From NCBI RefSeq assembly GCF_025854375.1, contig NZ_CP107575.1, positions 1,736,001 to 1,800,000 on the forward strand: a stretch of 64,000 bases of DNA, given 5' to 3'. Both the position numbers and the translations under genes were made by a program. Shown piece by piece: positions 7,819-19,858 of this stretch; position 1 is the stretch's first letter, and each line of letters starts with the position of its first letter. Source of the DNA: Glutamicibacter sp. JL.03c. GTDB lineage: Bacteria > Actinomycetota > Actinomycetes > Actinomycetales > Micrococcaceae. The notes under the pieces are model-generated. The model searched no databases. It had not been told where the DNA came from and saw only the letters and a program-made list of their open reading frames with translations.

Positions 7819-9048
7819 TCAGAAATCGAGTAATTCTCGCACCACGAGGTCGGCTAAGAGCCGGCCTCGTTGTGTTAACACGATGGTTCCAGCAAACGCC
7901 GCCTTGGCATCAATCAGGTCATCGGCAATCAGCCCCGCGACCTTGGTGCGCCCAGTGGCATCGAGCTCACTGATTTGCATCCCGGAACTCAGGCGCGTCA
8001 ACAACATCGTTCGCTCCAACTGCACAGCCTGGGCATCGGGGTACTCTCGGCCGTGTCCGGGTGAGATCCCTGCATCAATGCGTTGCTGATACGCAGCTGG
8101 ATGCTTCACATTCCACCAGCGCAGGCCGCCAACATGCGAGTGCGCTCCAGGGCCGGCGCCCCACCAGTCGCCACCCTTCCAATATGCGATATTGTGCTGG
8201 CAGGCATTCGCAGGGGTCTTGGCCCAATTGCTCACTTCGTACCACGAGTAACCGGCGGCGGCGAACATGTCATCAGCCAACTGGTACTTCTCGGCGTGAT
8301 CGTCATCGTCGATATTCGGGACTTCGCCGCGACGAATCTGCGCGGCAAGCTTCGTTCCCTCTTCGATGATTAATGCGTACGCAGAAATATGATCAGGTTC
8401 GTAGCTCAGCGCCGCTTCGATACTTGTGCGCCAGTCCTCCAGCGACTCCCCCGGGGTGCCGTAGATCAGATCAACACTGACATCCAGTCCAGCTTCGCGA
8501 GCCCAGGCAACAGCCTGCGGAACGCGCTTGGGATCGTGAGTACGTTCCAGCACCTTGAGCACGTGCGGCACGGCAGACTGCATGCCGAAAGACACGCGGG
8601 TAAATCCGCCATCGGCCAATTCCTGCAGGCTTTGACGGGTGACCGAATCAGGATTGGCTTCCGTGGTGATTTCAGCGCCCGGCTTTAGGCCGAAGTCCTT
8701 GCGGATTTGATCGAGGACGGACACCAAATCGCTGGCCGGAAGCAAGGTAGGCGTCCCGCCGCCGAAGAATACCGTTTCGATCTCACGGTGCGGCTGGCCG
8801 GAACGGTCCATTACCTCGCGCGCGAAACTGATTTCCTTGCTTACCGTGGCGGCGTAGGTCGCCTGGCTTGAGCCCGAGCCGAGCTCTGTGGCGGTATAAG
8901 TATTAAAATCGCAGTAGCCGCAACGAACGGTGCAAAACGGGATATGCACATAAAAGGACATGGTCCGCCCCTCAGCTTCACGCGCACATGAAGCCGGGAG
9001 CAGACCATCGGCTGGGGCCGGATCGCCGTCAGGCAGAACTGAAGGCAT
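7819..9048 (-). CDS. hemW: Radical SAM family heme chaperone HemW
   Basis: 409 residues. Radical-SAM protein related to oxygen-independent coproporphyrinogen oxidase but assigned to heme delivery in this subfamily. The [4Fe-4S] motif is visible as CTVRCGYCDFNTYT (CxxxCxxC), followed by FFGGGTPTLLP. The first ~29 residues before MSFYVHIPFC are a poorly conserved extension. The ATG directly abuts the lepA stop codon, so the two genes are probably translationally coupled. Confidence 0.92.
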   Translation of the reverse strand: MPSVLPDGDPAPADGLLPASCAREAEGRTMSFYVHIPFCTVRCGYCDFNTYTATELGSGSSQATYAATVSKEISFAREVMDRSGQPHREIETVFFGGGTPTLLPASDLVSVLDQIRKDFGLKPGAEITTEANPDSVTRQSLQELADGGFTRVSFGMQSAVPHVLKVLERTHDPKRVPQAVAWAREAGLDVSVDLIYGTPGESLEDWRTSIEAALSYEPDHISAYALIIEEGTKLAAQIRRGEVPNIDDDDHAEKYQLADDMFAAAGYSWYEVSNWAKTPANACQHNIAYWKGGDWWGAGPGAHSHVGGLRWWNVKHPAAYQQRIDAGISPGHGREYPDAQAVQLERTMLLTRLSSGMQISELDATGRTKVAGLIADDLIDAKAAFAGTIVLTQRGRLLADLVVRELLDF

Positions 9049-10896
9049 CTACTTCTTTTTCGGTTCGTCGGTGGACAGCGCCGCGATGAAGGCTTCCTGC
9101 GGGACTTCCACACGGCCAACCATTTTCATGCGCTTCTTGCCTTCCTTCTGCTTTTCCAGCAGCTTGCGCTTGCGGCTGATGTCGCCGCCGTAGCATTTGG
9201 CCAAAACGTCCTTGCGGATAGCGCGGATGTTTTCGCGGGCAATAATGCGCGAACCGATCGCAGCCTGGATGGGAACTTCGAATTGCTGGCGAGGGATCAG
9301 CTCGCGCAGCTTCGAGGTCATCATGGTGCCGTAGGAGTAGGCCTTGTCGCGGTGGGTAATGGCGCTGAACGCGTCCACCTGATCACCCTGCAGCAAGATG
9401 TCGACCTTCACCAGATCGGCGACCTGCTCGCCATCAGCCTTCCAGTCCAGGGACGCGTAGCCGCGGGTCTTGGACTTGAGCTGGTCGAAGAAGTCGAACA
9501 CGATTTCCGCCAGCGGCAGGTGATAGCGCATTTCGACACGATCTTCCGACAGATAGTCCATGCCGCGCATGGTTCCACGACGCGATTGGCACAGTTCCAT
9601 CACCGCGCCAATGAATTCGCTCGGGGCCAGGATGGTCGCTGCGACCATCGGCTCGTGCACTTCGAGGATCTTGCCGTCCGGGAACTCCGAAGGATTGGTC
9701 ACGGTGATCATCTGCTTGTCTTCGCCCATGACTTCGTAGACCACATTCGGCGCGGTGGAGATCAGGTCCAGATTGAACTCCGTCTCCAGCCGCTGGCGAG
9801 TGATTTCCAGGTGCAGAAGGCCCAGGAAGCCCACACGGAAGCCGAAGCCCAAAGCCACGGAAGTTTCCGGCTCGTAGGTCAGCGCGGCGTCGTTGAGCTG
9901 CAGTTTATCCAGCGCGTCACGCAGGACCGGGTAGTCGGTGCCATCCATCGGGTACAGGCCGGAGAACACCATTGGCTTGGCTTCTTCGTAGCCGCCCAGC
10001 GATTCGCTGGCAGGCTTCAGATGGTTGGTCACGGTATCGCCGACCTTGGACTGGCGAACATCCTTTACGCCGGTGATCAGGTAGCCTACCTCGCCGACGC
10101 CCAAGCCCTTGGTCGGCTCTGGGTTCGGCGAGGAAACACCGATCTCCAGTAGCTCGTGGGTGGTGCCGGTGGACATCATCTGGATCTTCTCGCGAGGAGA
10201 CAGGTTGCCATCGACGACGCGAACGTAGGTCACGACGCCACGGTAGGTGTCGTATACCGAGTCGAAGATCATGGCGCGGGCCGGTGCCTTGGCATCGCCC
10301 ACGGGAGGCGGCAGCTGCTTGATGACCTCATCGAGCAGGGCTTCTACACCTTCGCCGGTTTTGCCGGAGACCTTCAGCACCTCTTCGGGCTCGCACCCGA
10401 TGAGGTTGGCCAGCTCCGCGGCATACTTTTCAGGCTGCGCATTGGGCAAGTCAATCTTGTTGAGCACCGGAATGATCGTCAGATCGCCTTCGATGGCCAA
10501 GTAGAGGTTCGCCAGGGTCTGCGCTTCAATGCCCTGGGCCGCGTCAACCAGAAGAATCGCGCCTTCACATGCCGCCAGCGAACGCGAAACTTCGTAAGTG
10601 AAGTCAACGTGTCCCGGAGTGTCGATCATATTCAGCGCGTAAGCGGTTCCGTCTTCGGATTCCCAAGGCATACGCACTGCCTGGGACTTGATGGTAATAC
10701 CGCGCTCGCGCTCAATATCCATTCGGTCCAGATATTGGGCCTTCATGTCGCGGGCCGAGACAACGCCGGTTAGCTGCAACATGCGGTCGGCCAGGGTCGA
10801 CTTACCGTGGTCGATATGGGCAATGATGCAGAAGTTGCGGATAAGCGACGGATCGGTCGCGGCAGGCACCTGAGCGGTGCGGGCCAATGGAGACAC
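9049..10896 (-). CDS. lepA: Elongation factor 4 (back-translocating GTPase LepA)
   Basis: 615 residues, GTG start. Ribosome-associated GTPase. G1 motif [14 protein letters not shown]3 [12 protein letters not shown]4 NKIDLP are all intact; the LepA-specific C-terminal region ([23 protein letters not shown]) is present at the usual place. Full family length. First gene of lepA-hemW. Confidence 0.97.
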   Translation of the reverse strand: MSPLARTAQVPAATDPSLIRNFCIIAHIDHGKSTLADRMLQLTGVVSARDMKAQYLDRMDIERERGITIKSQAVRMPWESEDGTAYALNMIDTPGHVDFTYEVSRSLAACEGAILLVDAAQGIEAQTLANLYLAIEGDLTIIPVLNKIDLPNAQPEKYAAELANLIGCEPEEVLKVSGKTGEGVEALLDEVIKQLPPPVGDAKAPARAMIFDSVYDTYRGVVTYVRVVDGNLSPREKIQMMSTGTTHELLEIGVSSPNPEPTKGLGVGEVGYLITGVKDVRQSKVGDTVTNHLKPASESLGGYEEAKPMVFSGLYPMDGTDYPVLRDALDKLQLNDAALTYEPETSVALGFGFRVGFLGLLHLEITRQRLETEFNLDLISTAPNVVYEVMGEDKQMITVTNPSEFPDGKILEVHEPMVAATILAPSEFIGAVMELCQSRRGTMRGMDYLSEDRVEMRYHLPLAEIVFDFFDQLKSKTRGYASLDWKADGEQVADLVKVDILLQGDQVDAFSAITHRDKAYSYGTMMTSKLRELIPRQQFEVPIQAAIGSRIIARENIRAIRKDVLAKCYGGDISRKRKLLEKQKEGKKRMKMVGRVEVPQEAFIAALSTDEPKKK

Positions 10897-11008
10897 CTAA
10901 ACAGACCTCACTAGCTGACTAAAAGACGTAGTTGGATTAGGTTCCATTCTGTCATGATTTCCGAGCCATCACGTATTTCGACCGGAGACAGCTGGTAGTT
11001 TGTCGTTC

Positions 11009-11569
11009 ATGGCAGTGAATCCAGAGAAGATATTCAGTCTCGTGATGCGCCTGATCAAGCAGATCAACTCGACGCGCTCACGCACATCAGGTAACAACAG
11101 CACGAGGAATTCCGGCCGGCGGAGCCCCCAAGGCGGTTCGCGGCAGCGTGCGGATCACTCCGGATCATCACCTTCCGGTGGCTACCCCGGCGATTATCGC
11201 GGACCCATTAACTTCGAATACCAGCCTTCGATGGACGGCAACGCGGATCCTGGTGAAATCGTCTGGGGCTGGGTGCCCTACGAAGAGGACTACTCGCAGG
11301 GCAAGGACCGTCCGGTGCTGATCGTGGGGCGCGCAGAGGGCTGGTTTCTCGGCTTGATGCTCACCAGCAAGGATAAGAACAACTCCAACCACCATAATCC
11401 GGATTACATGGATATCGGCACTGGCAGTTGGGACCGTGAGCGCCGTCCGAGCGAGGTCAAGCTGGATCGCATCATCCGCCTGAATGACCAGTCGGTACGC
11501 CGCGAAGGTGCCATCTTGGATCGGAAGCGCTTTGCGAATGTGGTGAACGCCCTAAACGAACGGGCATAA
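11009..11569 (+). CDS. PemK/MazF-like family protein, orphan
   Basis: 186 residues from ATG 11009; a TTG at 11000 in the same frame is an alternative (GGAG lies 12 bases before it). The first ~70 residues are basic, Ser/Gly/Arg-rich and probably disordered. The rest fits the MazF fold: GEIVWGWVPYEEDYSQGKDRPVLIVG, where MazF proteins have the GD-VW and KxRP motifs, then DIGTGSWDRERRPSEVKLDRIIRL. No antitoxin-like ORF precedes or follows it. The gene is between lepA and rpsT. MazF-fold proteins are usually mRNA interferases; activity here is unproven. Confidence 0.82.
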   Translation: MAVNPEKIFSLVMRLIKQINSTRSRTSGNNSTRNSGRRSPQGGSRQRADHSGSSPSGGYPGDYRGPINFEYQPSMDGNADPGEIVWGWVPYEEDYSQGKDRPVLIVGRAEGWFLGLMLTSKDKNNSNHHNPDYMDIGTGSWDRERRPSEVKLDRIIRLNDQSVRREGAILDRKRFANVVNALNERA

Positions 11570-11612
11570 GAACTCGTTGTCGGGCCCGGCGTCTGATAAA
11601 GTTAATCCTTGT

Positions 11613-11635
11613 GTGTTGCGCAGGTTGGGCAACAC
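11613..11635 (+). other. Hairpin in the rpsT 5' region
   Basis: Perfect 7-bp inverted repeat GTGTTGC / GCAACAC with a 9-base loop, about 105 bases before the rpsT start. It could be a leader structure; the transcription start is not known from sequence alone. Confidence 0.35.
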
Positions 11636-11739
11636 GCCCCCTTCGGGTCGCCATAGGTGCCCCACACCGCTCAGTCGATGGCCTGAAGGATGAACCCTCT
11701 ACCGACCGTATAAAACGATAAACGAGAGAGTTTATTAAA

Positions 11740-12000
11740 GTGGCTAACATCAAGTCCCAGAAGAAGCGTATCCTGACCAACGAAAAGGCACGTCTGCGTA
11801 ACGTAGCTGTCCGTTCCGAGGTTAAGACCGTAATCCGCAACGTCAACGAGGCAGTAGCCGCAGGAGACAAGGATAAGGCAACCGAGGCATTGCGCCTGGC
11901 TGGCAAGAAGCTCGACAAGGCTGTAAGCAAGGGTGTTCTGCACAAGAACAACGCTGCAAACCGCAAGTCGGCAATTGCCAAGAAGGTTAGCGCCCTCTAA
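11740..12000 (+). CDS. rpsT: 30S ribosomal protein S20
   Basis: 86 residues, GTG start, preceded by GAGAG. Lys/Arg-rich helical protein starting [20 protein letters not shown], ending [16 protein letters not shown], as in S20. Binds the 5' domain of 16S rRNA. Monocistronic: 170-base untranslated stretch upstream and an intrinsic terminator 18 bases after the stop. Codon use is strongly biased, as expected for a highly expressed gene. Confidence 0.98.
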   Translation: MANIKSQKKRILTNEKARLRNVAVRSEVKTVIRNVNEAVAAGDKDKATEALRLAGKKLDKAVSKGVLHKNNAANRKSAIAKKVSAL

Positions 12001-12017
12001 GCCAAGCTTAGACTTCA

Positions 12018-12061
12018 ACAGGCCCCCGGAAACTTCCGAGTTTCCGGGGGCCTGTGTTTTT
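12018..12061 (+). terminator. Intrinsic terminator of rpsT
   Basis: Perfect 16-bp GC-rich stem (12018-12033 / 12040-12055), loop of 6, followed by a run of five Ts. It may also stop holA transcription from the other side. Confidence 0.93.
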
Positions 12062-12159
12062 AACGCCGCAGCTCCCCGACCACGACGATGCCTGGAATCG
12101 CTCGAGGAAGACGAAGGAGCTGGAAATGCAGCTAGAGCCCCATCAGGCTCACTATTCAA

Positions 12160-13152
12160 TCAACGGTTCGGGGCCTTGGCAGCAATGAACAAGATGGCAT
12201 GCTCAAGGGCGTAGCCAGGAGAACGGCTGCCACCTTTGACCATCCGGTCAGTATTCGCGATTTCCTCGATGCACAGGGCAAGGTCACTGCGCTTCCAACC
12301 ACGAGCTTGCTGTTGCGCTTGCTGCACCTGCCACGGGGCCATGCCCAGCTCCGACGCCAGCGACGCGGCAGGTTCATTAACACCGAGCACCTTAGCCAGC
12401 TGGCGAACTTTCATAGCCAAGGTCGCAACGATCGGAATCGGATCAGTTCCGGTGCCCAGTGCATGGCGCAAGGTGCGTAGCGCGGCCTGCGCATTTCCCG
12501 AAATGGCAGCATCAGCGACTTTGAAAGCCGTAGCCTCGACACGACCGCCGTAGTACCGATCGACGATCTCTTGGTCGATCGTTCCCGTGGTGTCTTGAAT
12601 GAGCTGGGAGCAACTGGATCCCAGCTCTGCGAGGGAATTGCCCACAGCAGCGACCAGGGCTTTGACCGCGTCATGGGTAATGCGGCGTTTCGCGGCCTTG
12701 AACTCGGCCTGGACGAAATCGATCTTTTCAGCGTCTTTCTTCACCGGCTGGCAATTAACGACCAACGCTCCAGCAGCCTTAATGGCGTCGATGAGCTTCT
12801 TGCCGCGAGTTTCGCCGGAGTAGTGCATGATCACCACATTTTCGGGCGCCTGATCCTTGAGGTAGCTCATGGCATCCTTGAGGAAGTACTCATTCATTTG
12901 CGCCAGTTCGTGCACCTCGACTAAATTCGCGCTGGAGAACAACGAAGAGCTGGTAGCCAGCAGCAACTCGCCGGGTTCATATTTCGCCGCGTCAAGTCGT
13001 GTGACCTCGATGTCCTCGCGCGCAGCAGCTTGCGACCGAAGCAGCTCGAAGGCGCGGGATGCCAGATAATCCTCTGAACCGGTGAGCAAGATCAGCGGTT
13101 GCGGCGTGAGTTCTCGCCATGAGATCCCGGGGTTGGCTTGGGCGCGTGCCAT
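12160..13152 (-). CDS. holA: DNA polymerase III subunit delta
   Basis: 330 residues. Clamp-loader subunit that opens the sliding clamp. N-terminal PLILLTGSEDYLASRAFELLR and a central domain with RRITHDAVKALVAAVGNSLAELGSSCSQLI, where HolA proteins have a lid/collar region. Start ATG with AAGGAG four bases upstream. The convergent rpsT-holA pair followed by comEC is a typical actinobacterial arrangement. Confidence 0.92.
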   Translation of the reverse strand: MARAQANPGISWRELTPQPLILLTGSEDYLASRAFELLRSQAAAREDIEVTRLDAAKYEPGELLLATSSSLFSSANLVEVHELAQMNEYFLKDAMSYLKDQAPENVVIMHYSGETRGKKLIDAIKAAGALVVNCQPVKKDAEKIDFVQAEFKAAKRRITHDAVKALVAAVGNSLAELGSSCSQLIQDTTGTIDQEIVDRYYGGRVEATAFKVADAAISGNAQAALRTLRHALGTGTDPIPIVATLAMKVRQLAKVLGVNEPAASLASELGMAPWQVQQAQQQARGWKRSDLALCIEEIANTDRMVKGGSRSPGYALEHAILFIAAKAPNR

Positions 13153-13186
13153 CGAGCTCCTTAGTGCTTCGTACGATATATCGATC

Positions 13187-15454
13187 CTACCGAACCGGTG
13201 AACCTAAGGCGCTACTGTGGACACCTTGCTCGGTAAATGTGAGAAGCACCGTACCTGACTGGTCCGTCCGGAAGACGGTGGCACCCACTTCATTCGCGGC
13301 TCGCAGGGTTTCCGGATGCGGATGGCCATAGGAGTTTTCCTTTCCTGCTGACACCAGGAGCACTTCCGGAGAGAGTCCATCAATGATCTCAGTGCCGCCG
13401 TTTCGCGCACCGTGATGCGAGGCCTTGAGGATCGCGGCTGGAGCTTGTGGGAATCTGCGCAGCAGGGCGCCCATGGCTTCGGACTCCATGTCCCCGGCGG
13501 AGAAATAATCCACCTCTCCATAGCGCGTATGAAATGTGAACCGGATTACCAGTGAAGTGTCGTTAGGCTCAGCCCGCGTGGCTGCCAGCGTTTCAGGGCC
13601 GATCACCTGATAGCCAACCGGGCCGCTATCCACGCTGGCACCTGCTTCGATGATTTGAGCCCCAGCCCAGCGATCGAGTTCAAATCCAGCAGACACCAGG
13701 CGCTGTCCTATGTCGATGCCGGAGTTCTCCACCGCCTTGATTCCCCCGAAGTGGTCCGCGTGGGAGTGGGTGACAAACACGATGGGCAGTGCCGTGATTT
13801 CCAGCCGCCGCAAGCATTGGACGACATTGCCGTCCTCGGGACCTGCATCGATAAGCCACCCCTGGTTCTCCCCCACGTGGATGATGACCGCATCGCCCTG
13901 GCCTACATCGCACATGGCGATATCCCAGCCATCGTCGATCGGCTCGCGATACAGCAAGGTCGCGGGAACGACCAGGGCGGCGATAAATACCAGAACGGCC
14001 CCGAGCATAGCCAGCGATACCTGCCTCACGCGCAGATGCTCTGTCTCCCGACCGGCAATAAGCAGGATGCACAGCATCGCAGCCAGCATGATCGCCAAGA
14101 CAACGCCAGTGGCACCCGATGGCCATGGTCGTGACGCTCCAGGCAAGGAAGCGGAAAACCTGGCGACTTGGCCTACGAGCTCAGCCGGAAGCCCCGGGAT
14201 CCACAACAGCAAGTGCGTCAGCGACGGCAGGGGCGTACAGAGCAGCAGGCACACCATCCCCACCGCGGTAATCAGCGGGAGCAGGGGCGCGACCAGCAGG
14301 TTGGCAGGCAAGGAGTACACGCTGAAATTGCTGTTCAAAGAAATAATCACTGGCAAGCACGTGAATTGTGCTGCACAACAGATCGAGGTCAACTCGGCTA
14401 GCCACGCGGGCAGGAACTGGCCAAAAATTTCGGTCAACGCTGGCGAGAGCATGATGATGCCAAGGGTCGCCAACACGGATAAGGCAAATGCCGGTTCCGC
14501 GCCCAACCCGGGATCAACCAGGAGCAAGATCGCCGCGCTCAAAGACAAGATCCCCAAGGAAGCCTGGCCGCGCCCGATCAGCAGGCAGAGCACCGCGATA
14601 CTGCCCATCAAGCTTGCCCGAAGCACGCTGGGATCTGGGCCGACAAACCAGGTGAACATCCCGACAGCACTGATCATGAGCAGTGCGCTGGGGACTCGGG
14701 GTATGGAAAAGAGTCGGAGCAAGCTGAGGATTATGGCTGCAAGCAGCGCGATATTCGAACCGCTGACGGCGGTCAGATGGCTTAGCCCGCTGGTCTTCAT
14801 CGCATCGGCGAGAGCCTGTTCCTGACCGGACCGATCTCCATAGAGCATGCCCGGCAGCAGAGCCTGGGCATTGCCGGGTAGATGATCCAGCGCCTGCGTG
14901 AAGCGCTTTTTGAGATGATCGGCAGGATTCGGTTGCACCTCGGAAAGCACCTTCGGCTCGCTGGCCGCCTGTGCCCACCAGCCAAAGGACCCGGTGTCAG
15001 ACGGCTCGAGATCCACGATGCTTTCGAAGGAGGCGGCGTCTTCCGGCAGCGCATAGGCGACGCTCAGGTACACCGGGACTTCGCATTGCACCCAGTGGCC
15101 CCCATGCCAATACCGCTCGATGTTCGCGCGGCCCTTCAGCACTCCTTCTTGATCCGGCTGAACCGGCTGATCAAAACTGAGCACGGCGCGACGCTGTTGC
15201 GCGTGCTCCCCCGGCAATCCGCAATCGCTGCTGGTGGCGCCGATAAACGTGACCGCTACGAGTCCCAGAAGGAAAACGATCGGTCCAGTGAACCAGGGTG
15301 TGCAGTGGGCGCCATCGTGGCGTTCACGTAGCAAAAGCCCCATGAGCAAGGCCAGCAAGGCGATGAACGCCCACAGCAACCAGGGCGGCATGGTGAAGTA
15401 CGCGGCGAGCCACGCCCCGGCCAGCAGCCACAGGCCACGGAAATCCGCGTTCAT
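13187..15454 (-). CDS. comEC: ComEC/Rec2 family competence protein (DNA channel)
   Basis: 755 residues, full length. Many hydrophobic segments at the N-terminus and centre (ComEC/Rec2 domain, with HLTAVSGSNIALLAA near residue 230), then a C-terminal metallo-beta-lactamase-like domain with THSHADHFGG and SHHGARNGG. Known role in the family: transport of single-stranded DNA across the cytoplasmic membrane. The start makes an ATGA overlap with comEA. No competence pilus genes are seen here. Confidence 0.93.
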   Translation of the reverse strand: MNADFRGLWLLAGAWLAAYFTMPPWLLWAFIALLALLMGLLLRERHDGAHCTPWFTGPIVFLLGLVAVTFIGATSSDCGLPGEHAQQRRAVLSFDQPVQPDQEGVLKGRANIERYWHGGHWVQCEVPVYLSVAYALPEDAASFESIVDLEPSDTGSFGWWAQAASEPKVLSEVQPNPADHLKKRFTQALDHLPGNAQALLPGMLYGDRSGQEQALADAMKTSGLSHLTAVSGSNIALLAAIILSLLRLFSIPRVPSALLMISAVGMFTWFVGPDPSVLRASLMGSIAVLCLLIGRGQASLGILSLSAAILLLVDPGLGAEPAFALSVLATLGIIMLSPALTEIFGQFLPAWLAELTSICCAAQFTCLPVIISLNSNFSVYSLPANLLVAPLLPLITAVGMVCLLLCTPLPSLTHLLLWIPGLPAELVGQVARFSASLPGASRPWPSGATGVVLAIMLAAMLCILLIAGRETEHLRVRQVSLAMLGAVLVFIAALVVPATLLYREPIDDGWDIAMCDVGQGDAVIIHVGENQGWLIDAGPEDGNVVQCLRRLEITALPIVFVTHSHADHFGGIKAVENSGIDIGQRLVSAGFELDRWAGAQIIEAGASVDSGPVGYQVIGPETLAATRAEPNDTSLVIRFTFHTRYGEVDYFSAGDMESEAMGALLRRFPQAPAAILKASHHGARNGGTEIIDGLSPEVLLVSAGKENSYGHPHPETLRAANEVGATVFRTDQSGTVLLTFTEQGVHSSALGSPVR

Positions 15455-16095
15455 GGGATCACCAGATCGGCGAGTTTCTCAAGCATGGCCGGCCCGATCC
15501 CGGACACGGCGTCAAGTTCTTCCACGGTGCTGAACGGGCCGTTTTCGGTGCGGAAGTCTATGATCCGTTCGGCCAGGGCAGGACCGATGCCGGGAAGCTC
15601 CTGCAGTGTTTGCGCATCTGCGGTGTTGATCGAGATTTTCGCGTTATCGCTGGGCACCGGCAGGTTTGGACCCGGGGATCGAGGGCTGCCGCCAGGCAGG
15701 ATGATCTGCTGTCCGTCAATGAGCTTGGCCGCCAAGTTCACCAGTTCGGGGTGGGCATCCTTGGCCAGGCCGCCGGCGCTTTTGACCGCATCGGTGATCC
15801 GGGAGCCTTCGGGCAGCTCGTATACGCCAGGCTTCTGCACCGCGCCGATGACGTGCACGGTCACCCGAGGTCCGGTCGGGCTGGGAGAGCCCTTGGCGCT
15901 CTGGCTGCTTGTCGGCACCGGTTCCAGCGGAACTGCTGCCAGCGATTCGTTGGAAGGCGGCGGGGCCAGCAGGATGGAGAGAGCGATCCAGCCCAGCACG
16001 ATGATGGCCAGAGCCAGCACCGCCACGCGCGAGACCGCAAACCTGAGACGGCCGGGACGTGGCGCATACTTGCTGAAAAAATCATGGCGGCCCAT
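15451..16095 (-). CDS. comEA: ComEA family helix-hairpin-helix DNA-binding protein
   Basis: 214 residues. A single N-terminal membrane anchor (around residues 24-45), a proline-rich linker, an SLBB-type domain (VTVHVIGAVQKPGVYELPEG), then two helix-hairpin-helix motifs ending the protein (LQELPGIGPALAERII; LDAVSGIGPAMLEKL). Acts as a surface receptor for DNA during transformation in the family. Overlaps comEC. Confidence 0.93.
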   Translation of the reverse strand: MGRHDFFSKYAPRPGRLRFAVSRVAVLALAIIVLGWIALSILLAPPPSNESLAAVPLEPVPTSSQSAKGSPSPTGPRVTVHVIGAVQKPGVYELPEGSRITDAVKSAGGLAKDAHPELVNLAAKLIDGQQIILPGGSPRSPGPNLPVPSDNAKISINTADAQTLQELPGIGPALAERIIDFRTENGPFSTVEELDAVSGIGPAMLEKLADLVIP

Positions 16096-16110
16096 GCCCC
16101 ACAGTATGGA

Positions 16111-17049
16111 TCAGGAGGCGGAAGCCTTTGGCGAACCGTTGTCCGGCTGTGGATCCAAGGGCGCCACGGCGACGGCAAGCACGCCCATTCCGGTGTGGGC
16201 GGCGAGCACGGCGGGCAGCGACTCGATCACCACCGGCTGGTTGCTGAAGGGAGCTAATTCGGTAGCGATCTCGGTGGCGAGCTCGGCCGCGCCAAAATGC
16301 ATCACGCCCAGGCGGACCGGGCCTTGGGCGCTGCGGGCATCCCGAAGCGCCAGCGCTACGAGCCGAGCCTGTGCCCGGGCGAAAGAGCGCGGCTTTTCCA
16401 GGGCGGTGATCGCTCCCTGGTCGATGGTCAGGATCGGCTTCACGTTCAAGAGGCTGCCGAGCACCGAGGACAGCGCGCTGATGCGGCCGCCGCGGCGCAG
16501 CTGCTCCAGACTCGGCACGGCGAAATACACCGAATTCGCGCCGGCCATCGAGACGATCTGCTCGAGCATCTGCAGGGGTGCCCCGGCATCCCGGGCATCA
16601 AGCACGTCGGCGACGGTGAAGCCCAAGGGCAACGACACGGTCGTCGAATCGAGCACCGTGACCCTGTGCTCGAAATCGGCGGCGGCCAGCCGGGCGGATT
16701 CGGTGGTGCCCGAGAGCGCCCCGGACATGTGGATGGAGATGACCTGTTCGCATCCCTGGTCGAATAGCTGCCGGTAGGCGCGCGCGAATTCGCCAGGGGC
16801 CGGACGTGAGGTTTTCACCGGCTTGCCCATGGCCAGTCCCATCATCAGGGCCTGGATGTCGGCGCCGTGCACATGGTTGTCCACGATGATCGGGATATCC
16901 ACCACGGTCAGGCCGGCGCGGTCGCGGAAGGACTGCGGCAGGCAGGAGGCGGAATCGGTGACGACCCCGATGCGGGGACGCGAAAGCCCGCGCGGGGCCA
17001 GCCACTTGGGCAGCCAACCCGCACGCGAGCTTTTCTGTCGTTCGTTCAT
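16111..17049 (-). CDS. DegV family fatty-acid-binding protein
   Basis: 312 residues. The DegV domain starts at RIGVVTDSASCLPQSF and continues with the conserved TSRPAPGEFARAY (usually TSQPS) and IHMSGALSGTTESAR (usually S-SGLSGT-QSA). DegV proteins bind a fatty acid and in Firmicutes act as FakB with a kinase FakA; no kinase gene is next to this one. Lies between leuS (9 bases) and comEA (15 bases), same strand, likely co-transcribed. Confidence 0.92.
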   Translation of the reverse strand: MNERQKSSRAGWLPKWLAPRGLSRPRIGVVTDSASCLPQSFRDRAGLTVVDIPIIVDNHVHGADIQALMMGLAMGKPVKTSRPAPGEFARAYRQLFDQGCEQVISIHMSGALSGTTESARLAAADFEHRVTVLDSTTVSLPLGFTVADVLDARDAGAPLQMLEQIVSMAGANSVYFAVPSLEQLRRGGRISALSSVLGSLLNVKPILTIDQGAITALEKPRSFARAQARLVALALRDARSAQGPVRLGVMHFGAAELATEIATELAPFSNQPVVIESLPAVLAAHTGMGVLAVAVAPLDPQPDNGSPKASAS

Positions 17050-17058
17050 GAGCCGAGC

Positions 17059-19548
<2,490 letters not shown>

Positions 19549-19610
19549 GCTGCTCTTCTCACACGCTTTGCGGAAAAATTTCCGATAGGAAAACTTGTTT
19601 TTGGTTCCAG

Positions 19611-19644
19611 ACACAACAAAAGCCCCCAAATTTCCACTCGGGGG
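19611..19644 (-). terminator. Intrinsic terminator inside the leuS leader (possible attenuator)
   Basis: On the minus strand, CCCCCGAG (19644-19637), loop of 6, then TTTGGGGG (19630-19623): five G-C pairs extended by A-U and G-U pairs, followed by CTTTTGTTGTGT. It sits about 65 bases before the leuS start and downstream of a -10-like box, so it would stop transcription before leuS unless relieved. A separate ACGGCC/GGCCGT hairpin (19646-19660) lies directly upstream. Confidence 0.6.
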
Positions 19645-19662
19645 TACGGCCAATGGCCGTGC

Positions 19663-19689
19663 TTAAACTAGGTTGTGCTTTGAATGCAT
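19663..19689 (-). CDS. Putative leader peptide of leuS (8 codons)
   Basis: ATG ... TAA encoding MHSKHNLV. A TAGAAT hexamer (19696-19701, minus) ends 6 bases before the ATG, which would place the transcription start on the A of the ATG and make the transcript leaderless, a common state in actinobacteria. The single Leu codon is CTA, normally rare in high-GC genomes. Candidate only; leuS is directly downstream after a terminator hairpin. Confidence 0.35.
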   Translation of the reverse strand: MHSKHNLV

Positions 19690-19701
19690 ATCGCGATTCT
19701 A

Positions 19702-19858
19702 TCGCACATCGCCTAGTGGCGCGCATTGGTGAAGCGCTAGATGCGACACAGCCGCGCAAGCCACCCGTTCATCCGCAAGCCCCAAGCCTTCCAGCGAGTT
19801 CTCCACAATCGGATGAAGTGTCCGATCCCGGCTTGCGCTGCCGGGGAATCCTAGGTGC
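19702..19858. other. Rest of the leuS/DUF222 divergent gap
   Basis: The 310-base gap 19549-19858 is filled on the leuS side by the leader features. In the remaining part I see no gene, repeat or clear promoter. Confidence 0.5.

Noticed and set aside
11570-11739. TTGTCG and TAAAGT hexamers before rpsT as a promoter
   Set aside because: Spacing of 14 bases is too short; a similar arrangement before the DUF349 gene is probably chance.
19549-19690. T-box riboswitch for leuS
   Set aside because: No T-box GGGTGGNACC-type sequence is present in the leader.
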